From Thalassolituus sp034111725 (GTDB lineage Bacteria; Pseudomonadota; Gammaproteobacteria; Pseudomonadales; Oceanobacteraceae): a DNA stretch of 21,963 nt. Where the stretch lies: NCBI RefSeq assembly GCF_034111725.1, contig NZ_JAWUWR010000040.1:1-21963 (forward strand), in the 5' to 3' direction. A program made the translations under genes and the position numbers. The notes beneath the pieces were generated by a model. That model worked only from the letters and a program-made list of their open reading frames with translations, did no database searches and had not been told where the DNA came from. Below, in pieces: positions 1 through 5,978 of this stretch; position 1 is the stretch's first letter, and each line of letters begins with the position of its first letter.

Positions 1-76
1 ACTCGCTAACTTACTGGCTAACTTACTGGCTAACTTACTGGCTAACTTACTGGCTAACTTACTAGCTAACTTAATG
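1..76. repeat. 12-bp tandem repeat (minisatellite)
   Basis: The unit TTACTGGCTAAC is repeated head to tail. Four perfect copies (11-58) are flanked by one copy with a single change (59-70) and partial copies on both sides. Because 12 is a multiple of 3, one plus-strand frame is open through the array, reading Leu-Leu-Ala-Asn repeats until a TGA at 86-88; one minus-strand frame also stays open. It could be the tail of a gene lying left of the window or a non-coding minisatellite. The window edge hides which. Confidence 0.85.
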
Positions 77-111
77 AGTTGCCTCTGAGTAGCCAGCTCG
101 TATAATCCTTT

Positions 112-201
112 GCGTTCTCCTTCCATAGGAGATGAACCGCATAGCCATAGAATGTCGGCTATAAGGTTTTCTACGTTCCCCGCTATGCGGGGCTTTTCTC
201 G
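112..201 (+). CRISPR. Two degenerate type I-E-like CRISPR repeats with one 33-bp spacer-like interval
   Basis: Repeat-like element 1 (112-139) begins GCGTT, has a 6-bp stem (116-121 with 127-132) and ends GATGAACCG, the 3' end typical of type I-E repeats. Element 2 starts at 173 with ACGTTCCCCGC, has a 6-bp stem (178-183 with 187-192) and a degenerate 3' half. The two starts are 61 bp apart, which is the repeat-plus-spacer period of type I-E arrays. The stems differ by compensating C/T and G/A changes. Element 2 overlaps the last codons of cas3. A decayed 3' half in the right-hand element is what a leader-distal repeat looks like, so a leader would be to the left. With only two imperfect copies this is a remnant or a look-alike, not a proven array. 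Confidence 0.45.
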
Positions 202-2918
202 TGAAATCCTAATTTTTCATCATACGCAAACTGCGCATCCAGTTCTGGCATCCAACATTGCAGGTACTTAATCTGACTATATCGTTTCTCTAATCTCTCA
301 ACATCACCCTGCCACTTAGCCGGTACAGCCATTAGCTTGTCGGCAAATGATCCTTTACTCACTTTCACGGTACTTAAAGCTATTGCGAACTGGTCATCCG
401 CCACCCACGGCTCTAATGATCCATCTAGGCCTTGTTTTAATAAAAGTACATCGGCGGTTTCAATATCATTGTATCGGGTTGTCATATCTGAATTATCTTC
501 ATGCCAGCAGGGATGGCTCTTATCGCTATAGCCACATTTCTTCCAATTGATTATTTGCTGGTACGCTTTATTTGCTTTTGCACTTTCATCGCCAATAAAC
601 GTATCTTCCTTTTTATCAAAGATGCTTGGCATACGCTGATGCGCATCTTCACTGTAAACTGCTTCGATAAGAGTTCGAGCACCTTCGGGCATTCTGATGA
701 CACCCTCTTGTCTCAATACTTGTAAACCCAACCATAACCGACCCGGTGTTTGATATACGTATTCGGTATTCTGAAAATCGCGAGATAACCAATTGCTCTC
801 GGGTGTATCAGTAAATATGGGGCAATGGACATAAAGTACAGGAGCAATTCGGCTATCTTTAATACCCTGCTGATAGACACCCTCTTCATTTCTAGTATGA
901 CGATGCAGTCGCCCTGCTCGCTGAATTAAATCATCTATCGGGCATATATCTGAGATCATTATGTCAGTATCGGCATCCAAACTTTCTTGAAATACTTGAG
1001 TAGCAATCAATACTTGGCCTTTTCTATCTGAAGTATCATTTTTCTTACCAAGGTTAGATACCACCTTTTTCTCAATACGCTTACGGTCATTAAGTACAAA
1101 GCGACTATGAAATAAGGTAACTCGATCAGTCTTATATAATCCTTCATTTTCCAACGCTGTTATCGCACTTTCATAAGCACTTTGCGCATCACCTACCGAA
1201 TTACATACCCAGACAATGCTTTGCTGCTTCCGAACAGACTCAACGATTAAATCAATACACAATTGCTTTGAAGTTAAAAAATCAATATCAACCGAGCGAC
1301 TAACATCCTCTCTACTTTCTAAAGCATTTTCGGTAATGGTTTGATTGTGCGCAGTGACTTTAGTCGCTAAAGGAAATGCTGTATTGGTTAATGGCTTAGG
1401 GTGGGCATTACCAGCTAGCAGCCATATGTCGCTTAATCGTTGACGCTGTTTTTGTGAAAGCGTAGCAGTTAATAATATTGCTGAACCGCCTTGCTGATGA
1501 TGAAGTCTTAACAGCCCTTCTAGTAACTCAAACATGAAGTCATCGGCGGCGTGTACTTCATCAAAGATAAGAACTTTACGATACAAGCCAAGTAAGCGTA
1601 GTGATTGATGTCGCCTTGCTAATACCGCCATCAATGCTTGATCTATCGTTCCCACTCCAACAGGGGCTAACAGTGCTTTTTTACGAGAATCTCCTAGCCA
1701 TTCATTACATTGTGCGGTCGCTGTATTATCCGACTGTGAATAGTTAGAGTCTTCAATTCCCGATGCGAGTTTTGCTTCTCGGAAGCGATCATCCATATCT
1801 CGCGCACCGTGAGCCAGTACGATACTCGGCTTTTTATTATCGGAGCCAGACAGCATCTTTAAGTAATAATCAGCAACTCGATCAAACATGGCATTCGATG
1901 TAGCCATGGTAGGTAGACCAAAATAAAAACCATCCGCAGCACCGACCTCTAGCAGGCGATGCGTCAGAGCCAACGCAGCCTCGGTCTTTCCTGAACCTGT
2001 CACGTCTTCGAGAATAAACAACTGCGGACTGGTATCGACCGTTACTGTTTCTGCCCAGTTTTGTAGGGGTGTAGGGTCGTATCCAAAAGATTCTTTAATA
2101 GATGTATATTTATTAACTTTTTGTGCCAACAATAAATCTGTAGATGACACCGCACGTTGCGCTATTTTTTTAGACTTAATCCAGTATTCAGATAATGGAA
2201 TTGCTGTTGATGAGTATTCAAAGAAACTATTATCGGAGCCAATCCAATCCGCGAGTACTGCTATTCCGGCTAGAGTCCAACTCGTCAGCTCTAGTTTTCT
2301 TCTCGCATCTTTCGATTTGAACGTTTCGAATGGGAAATCAGGCACTAATAAATCAAATGTATCTTTAACAAAAGCGTTAGCCGCCTCTAGATTTTCTGGG
2401 ACCGTGTATTCCTCATAATGTATAGGCATTTCATGTTTAATTGGTTGACCATGATGACCTAGCGTACATTCCATTAAAATCTCAAACAGCTTAGAGTCAA
2501 AGTCTTCTGGTAGTACAGATAAAACATTATCCTCACTGTTATAGTCATGAACGAAATATTCCCCCAATCTGTCGTGCCGAAAGTTTCGCCCCTCGTATGG
2601 GGTACAGTGAGCACGAAACAAATATCCGTCATCATTTTTATACAGGTTTTGGAAAGCAGATGTGAATTTTCCTAAATCATGAAGTGCCAGAGAGAATACA
2701 AACATCGACTGCAGCTGCGATGGTGAAATTTCTAGATAACTAGCAATATCCTTAGTTATTTGCCTCTCTTCTGCCAGTAATAGCATACCAACAGCAGCAA
2801 CATCCAAAGAATGATATGCAAGTAGGTGATAGTCATCACCGCTACGTTTAGGATCTCTCTTTGCTTTACCCCAATAACGGTAATAGCTTGCTACTTCACC
2901 AGTGCTCATTACTATCAT
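183..2918 (-). CDS. cas3: CRISPR-associated nuclease/helicase Cas3, type I-E-like
   Basis: Cas3 is recruited by target-bound Cascade and then unwinds and degrades the invading DNA. The 911-residue protein is close to the family length (888 in E. coli). The N-terminal HD nuclease domain shows H36, the HD pair H80-D81, H155-H156 and D224. The SF2 helicase follows, with Walker A TGSGKT at 307-312, DEVH at 453-456, a TAT motif at 484-486 and QRAGRLHRH at 666-674. The N-terminal YWGK...HLLAYHSLDVAAV stretch resembles type I-E Cas3. All catalytic motifs look intact. An AGGAG lies 3 nt before the ATG at 2918 and 12 nt before an in-frame ATG at 2909, so either may be the start. A WYL regulator gene lies upstream on the same strand. 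No other cas gene is visible; Cascade genes, if present, would be left of the window. Confidence 0.93.
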   Translation of the reverse strand: MIVMSTGEVASYYRYWGKAKRDPKRSGDDYHLLAYHSLDVAAVGMLLLAEERQITKDIASYLEISPSQLQSMFVFSLALHDLGKFTSAFQNLYKNDDGYLFRAHCTPYEGRNFRHDRLGEYFVHDYNSEDNVLSVLPEDFDSKLFEILMECTLGHHGQPIKHEMPIHYEEYTVPENLEAANAFVKDTFDLLVPDFPFETFKSKDARRKLELTSWTLAGIAVLADWIGSDNSFFEYSSTAIPLSEYWIKSKKIAQRAVSSTDLLLAQKVNKYTSIKESFGYDPTPLQNWAETVTVDTSPQLFILEDVTGSGKTEAALALTHRLLEVGAADGFYFGLPTMATSNAMFDRVADYYLKMLSGSDNKKPSIVLAHGARDMDDRFREAKLASGIEDSNYSQSDNTATAQCNEWLGDSRKKALLAPVGVGTIDQALMAVLARRHQSLRLLGLYRKVLIFDEVHAADDFMFELLEGLLRLHHQQGGSAILLTATLSQKQRQRLSDIWLLAGNAHPKPLTNTAFPLATKVTAHNQTITENALESREDVSRSVDIDFLTSKQLCIDLIVESVRKQQSIVWVCNSVGDAQSAYESAITALENEGLYKTDRVTLFHSRFVLNDRKRIEKKVVSNLGKKNDTSDRKGQVLIATQVFQESLDADTDIMISDICPIDDLIQRAGRLHRHTRNEEGVYQQGIKDSRIAPVLYVHCPIFTDTPESNWLSRDFQNTEYVYQTPGRLWLGLQVLRQEGVIRMPEGARTLIEAVYSEDAHQRMPSIFDKKEDTFIGDESAKANKAYQQIINWKKCGYSDKSHPCWHEDNSDMTTRYNDIETADVLLLKQGLDGSLEPWVADDQFAIALSTVKVSKGSFADKLMAVPAKWQGDVERLEKRYSQIKYLQCWMPELDAQFAYDEKLGFHEKSPA

Positions 2919-2937
2919 GTGCTCCTAAATATCCACC

Positions 2938-2950
2938 TGATAACTTATCA
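2938..2950. promoter_or_regulatory. 13-bp perfect palindrome in the cas3 leader
   Basis: TGATAA-C-TTATCA has 6-bp arms around one central base. It lies 19 bp upstream of the cas3 ATG, between the ribosome-binding site and an AT-rich minus-strand stretch (2959-2966) that could supply a -10 box. The position suits a repressor site. The WYL protein encoded next door is the obvious candidate, but that link is inference. Confidence 0.4.
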
Positions 2951-3092
2951 CTCACAACCTTATAAAATTCGCCATCCTTGGCACCACATTCCTTTGTGCA
3001 TCCCTTCTCGCTCCTTGCCTGAGTTATTCAACCTATCTTTAGCTCGTTAGACAATCACTGTTCATTTACACATGTCGGGTTTTCAGGCAGGT

Positions 3093-3956
3093 TTAGGTCA
3101 GGTATTTTTCTATGTCGTGTTGGCATTCGGGGGTCAGCATTATTTGCTGTGCTTCGGCTTTTTCTCGTAGTCGATCAAGTCCTAGATGCTTCAGTGTATA
3201 AATCAATAATGCTGCGCGTACTGTGTATTGGCATTGATAGCGCCCTTCGGCGTTTTGATTCATGCAGTAGTCGTAGGCTACGATTTCTTTCTTTGATTGG
3301 ATAAGACGAATGTCCGGTTCTATGGTTAAGGTTAGCCAGGTGTTCCAGCGCTCATCGTCTTGTTCGCCAAGTTCTGCGGGGCCTTCATCGTCATATACTT
3401 CGGTAATGCGCGACAATACAAAATCGCGGAAATCCTGATTTTTTTCGCATCTGGCACGCACATGAAAGCGTGCACCATCGTGTATTAGATTGTGAGGGCT
3501 GATAATACGTCCTTCATACTCTGGGCTATTCATCGAAAGATACGCGATATCTAACTTTCGCTTATTTTGGATGGCGTTGAGAATTGGGCGTACGATTTCT
3601 GGACGGGGTGCGCGTCCAAATTGACGCATTGGAAAAGTATCTTTCAATGTCCAACCTGTCTGTTCGTCAGGTAGGTCCGCTTGAAAAAATCCGTAGATGT
3701 ACTCTTCTAAAGAGCCAGTCGTTAACTGTGGGGTAAACTTTTCTGTTGTTCGGTGTGCTTTAGCGCTGGCATCGTAGATTAGATTGTTTGGGCAGGTGTC
3801 GTTGTAGCGATTTATGAGTTTGCCACCTAGCTCGCGTCCTATGTTAAAACTTTCCGCTATGTGTTTGGCGTTGATCCGCCCTTCCCATTGTGCACGCAGT
3901 TCGATGTATCTGAGTATTTGTTGATGTTGGTACGATAACGACTCGCGAACTTCCAT
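3093..3956 (-). CDS. WYL-domain transcriptional regulator, BrxR/CapW-like
   Basis: This 287-aa protein has the three-part layout of defence-associated BrxR/CapW repressors: an N-terminal winged helix-turn-helix (about 8-75, with the family-like run RYIELRAQWEGRIN), a WYL domain (about 120-195, with HDGARFHVRARC carrying the basic residues of the presumed ligand pocket), and a C-terminal WCX-type dimerisation region (about 205-285). Members repress BREX or CBASS operons and are thought to respond to nucleic-acid or nucleotide signals. Here it is encoded 174 bp upstream of cas3 in the same direction, so control of cas3 is likely. An AGGAG 10 nt before the ATG supports the start. The 10-mer AGGAGCACAT of this leader also occurs in the cas3 leader. 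The family call rests on recognised sequence style and length. Confidence 0.82.
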   Translation of the reverse strand: MEVRESLSYQHQQILRYIELRAQWEGRINAKHIAESFNIGRELGGKLINRYNDTCPNNLIYDASAKAHRTTEKFTPQLTTGSLEEYIYGFFQADLPDEQTGWTLKDTFPMRQFGRAPRPEIVRPILNAIQNKRKLDIAYLSMNSPEYEGRIISPHNLIHDGARFHVRARCEKNQDFRDFVLSRITEVYDDEGPAELGEQDDERWNTWLTLTIEPDIRLIQSKKEIVAYDYCMNQNAEGRYQCQYTVRAALLIYTLKHLGLDRLREKAEAQQIMLTPECQHDIEKYLT

Positions 3957-4029
3957 TGTATATGTGCTCCTTGGTGATTCCTCGGTTACCTTAAGAGCAT
4001 TTCAGTATGGTGTAAATGTCTTTGGCCGC

Positions 4030-4088
4030 CTAGGGCTTCAGACGCTGGTTACTGGGTAGCTTCGGATTGACCCTAGCAGTCTGGGCTT
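4030..4088. promoter_or_regulatory. Overlapping inverted repeats between the divergent WYL and LysM genes
   Basis: CTAGGG (4030-4035) can pair with CCCTAG (4071-4076), and GCTTCAGACGCT (4035-4046) matches the reverse complement of the AGCAGTCTGGGC stretch (4075-4086) with two small gaps. The two pairings exclude each other. A TTGACC (4067-4072) followed 17 bp later by TACCAT (4090-4095) is a weak candidate promoter for the LysM gene. This intergenic region could hold autoregulatory sites for the WYL protein, but nothing here proves it. Confidence 0.25.
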
Positions 4089-4128
4089 ATACCATTCTCG
4101 CCAATTAGAGCTTATTCAAGGATTGAAA

Positions 4129-4941
4129 ATGACTGTACTTATCCCTTTGCTGGATCGTGATATCCAGCTACATCAAGTGCAAGCAGGCGAAACACTATCA
4201 AAAATCATCGTTCGTTATCACGGAAATCTGCAGGCAGACGTTTTGCAAAGCCTTATCTCTGAAACGATGGCTGCCAACCCCCAAATTAAGAATCCTGATC
4301 TTATTTACTCAGGCCAATTGTTACAGATTCCTATCCCTGCCAGCTACGTCTCGACAGAAACTTGGAGCTACAAACCGCCGATACTAAAAGATCTGCAACC
4401 AAGCTATCTTGGCCCCGTTTGCAGAGACTGGAACAAAGCAACTCCGCAAGAGCGTTCTATGATGCCAAGCTTGATTGACGTATCACTGGCAACTGCTTCA
4501 GCAATGGCTGGCGGAGCGGACGCTTTGCTGAATAGCAATAAATCACTAATCAGTAAAATTGCGGTCAGCTATGAGCAATACAAGCAAGGTGCTATCAGCA
4601 AAAATCAGTACGACTATATTCGTAAGCAAACGATAGACAAGCTTAGCGAAAATATGAAGAGCACAACGCGTCTGTTTACCGGCGATAAATCGGTGAAGGA
4701 AGTTTTGCGTATTTCCCGTACCAAGGGCACAGTTCCAACAGCTAATATCAAATACGCTGCTAGTAAAATTGGTGATTACGGAAAAGCCGCTGGCTCCGTA
4801 TATCAGTATATGGGAGAGGGAAATATTGCTGATACCACCGGTATAACTAATGTTTGCCGAAACATATTTGAACATGCATCGAAAACCGGCATAGACACTA
4901 ATAAGTTACTAATATCAAACAATCTTAGTTCGGTACTTTAG
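4129..4941 (+). CDS. LysM-domain protein of unknown function (possible effector)
   Basis: The 270-aa protein opens with a LysM peptidoglycan-binding domain (about residues 13-68: HQVQAGETLSKI near the start, NPDLIYSGQLLQIP at the end). The remaining 200 residues match no family I can name. They include an Ala/Gly-rich hydrophobic patch (SLATASAMAGGADALL, about 125-140) and a Lys/Tyr/Gly-rich C-terminal part. There is no signal peptide. AAGGA ends 6 nt before the ATG at 4129; a TTG six bases upstream is less likely. The next gene starts 2 nt after the stop, and a third follows, so they form one unit. A cell-wall-binding protein without a signal peptide, followed by small membrane proteins, fits an effector exported by another system or a phage-derived lysis protein. 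Both ideas are inference. Confidence 0.75.
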   Translation: MTVLIPLLDRDIQLHQVQAGETLSKIIVRYHGNLQADVLQSLISETMAANPQIKNPDLIYSGQLLQIPIPASYVSTETWSYKPPILKDLQPSYLGPVCRDWNKATPQERSMMPSLIDVSLATASAMAGGADALLNSNKSLISKIAVSYEQYKQGAISKNQYDYIRKQTIDKLSENMKSTTRLFTGDKSVKEVLRISRTKGTVPTANIKYAASKIGDYGKAAGSVYQYMGEGNIADTTGITNVCRNIFEHASKTGIDTNKLLISNNLSSVL

Positions 4942-4942
4942 A

Positions 4943-5332
4943 ATGGATACTATACTCTTCAACATCATGATGACCCTGATGTTTATACTTTTATTTTCAG
5001 GCGTAGCCACTTGGGGAGGCGTTTTTCTTGTGTGCAATAGCTTTTCAAAAAAATATGACTCTACACTGCTAAGAAGCCCATACTTTACTCCGGAAGAGCA
5101 AGTAAACTACAAGGAATTTCCATTAAACTTGCACAAAACAGTAATATACATGAGTTACTTTTCTTACTCATTTATGTCAAAAAAACGATTCAAGAACAAA
5201 CCTGAACCTAAAATCGATGCGCTTACAAAAATTTCGTCATATTCTATAATTACTCTGGCACTTATTACAGTCTTCGGATTTCTGATATTTCTTTCCATTG
5301 TAATCTACCTATACATTAAGATTCCGGTTTAG
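4943..5332 (+). CDS. Small two-helix membrane protein, paralogue 1
   Basis: This 129-aa protein has one hydrophobic helix at each end (about 5-31 and 99-125) and a polar middle. It is clearly a paralogue of the next gene. Shared blocks are LLRSPYFTPEEQVNYKEFP / LLKSPHFSPEEQANYREFP, then LHKT[VI]IYM and a basic KKRFKN-type stretch before the second helix. The start lies 2 nt past the stop of the LysM gene, so translation is probably coupled. Base composition is more AT-rich than in the surrounding housekeeping genes, suggesting acquired DNA. I do not recognise the family. An immunity or partner role for the LysM protein is a guess from layout. Confidence 0.75.
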   Translation: MDTILFNIMMTLMFILLFSGVATWGGVFLVCNSFSKKYDSTLLRSPYFTPEEQVNYKEFPLNLHKTVIYMSYFSYSFMSKKRFKNKPEPKIDALTKISSYSIITLALITVFGFLIFLSIVIYLYIKIPV

Positions 5333-5343
5333 GATTAACACCA

Positions 5344-5727
5344 ATGGATAAAATTGTTTTCGATCTAACGATGATATTAATGTTCATACTGTTCTTTTCA
5401 GGAATATTTATCTGGACAGGAATGGCATCATTGGCCGGATATTTCGGTAAAAATTATGACCACATATTATTGAAGAGCCCTCATTTCTCTCCTGAGGAGC
5501 AGGCTAACTATCGGGAATTCCCGCTATATCTTCATAAAACGATTATTTACATGACGTACTTCTCTTACCCCAGAATAACGAGAAAGAGATTCAAAAATAC
5601 CGCTGCGCCAGAGATAGAATTATTCCCAAAAATTGCGTCATATACAATCACAACCACAGGACCAATCTCCGTAGCTTTATTAATCGTTCTGATCGGTTTA
5701 GTCGCATACCTATACAGCCAAATATAA
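5344..5727 (+). CDS. Small two-helix membrane protein, paralogue 2
   Basis: This 127-aa protein is the tandem duplicate of the preceding gene, with the same topology (helices about 5-32 and 97-125) and the same conserved middle block ending RKRFKN. The N-terminal halves and middle blocks are well conserved, while the residues just before the second helix and the C-terminal ends differ more. AGGA at 5331-5334 lies 9 nt before the ATG and overlaps the stop of the previous gene. A 7-bp inverted repeat (5728-5734 with 5746-5752) follows the stop but has no T-run, so it is at best a weak terminator. Function is unknown. Confidence 0.75.
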   Translation: MDKIVFDLTMILMFILFFSGIFIWTGMASLAGYFGKNYDHILLKSPHFSPEEQANYREFPLYLHKTIIYMTYFSYPRITRKRFKNTAAPEIELFPKIASYTITTTGPISVALLIVLIGLVAYLYSQI

Positions 5728-5807
5728 AATCAAGGATGAAGAGTTCTTGATTAAGCCGAAAATAACACACTTGTCTTTTGGCTAAATGAAACGAAATTCT
5801 AAGTGCA

Positions 5808-5849
5808 GTCGTAAATGCCGGTATATCAGAATGCATGTGTCGTAAATGC
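5808..5849. repeat. 11-bp direct repeat GTCGTAAATGC, two copies 31 bp apart
   Basis: Exact copies lie at 5808-5818 and 5839-5849, in the gene-free stretch between the LysM unit and the nucleotidase terminator. They may mark an old recombination or insertion boundary, or a pair of binding sites. Nothing else was seen in 5753-5930. Confidence 0.35.
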
Positions 5850-5933
5850 TCATAATCTAGAGCCTGTCGCGCATAAGCTGCGCTCTTACAAAGTGCGGTT
5901 CAATTTCCATTAGCGTGATTATTTCGTTGCCCA

Positions 5934-5960
5934 CAAAAAAACGGGAGCCGAAGCTCCCGT
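5934..5960 (-). terminator. Rho-independent terminator of the nucleotidase gene
   Basis: On the minus strand, an 8-bp stem ACGGGAGC/GCTCCCGT closes a TTCG tetraloop (5941-5960) and is followed by a run of T (5934-5940). It lies 18 bp past the stop codon of the nucleotidase gene. Confidence 0.92.
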
Positions 5961-5978
5961 CCTATTTTCAGCAAAAGG

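Noticed and set aside
176..193. CCCCGC/GCGGGG hairpin as a terminator for cas3
   Set aside because: It overlaps the cas3 stop codon and has no T-run on the minus strand. The repeat-like spacing with the upstream hairpin is a better explanation.
4546..4875. Minus-strand 109-codon frame inside the LysM gene
   Set aside because: It has no ribosome-binding site and no recognisable protein, and it is fully covered by the plus-strand gene.
5648..5836. Minus-strand 62-codon frame overlapping the second membrane protein gene
   Set aside because: It overlaps a supported gene, has no clear ribosome-binding site and shows no recognisable sequence.
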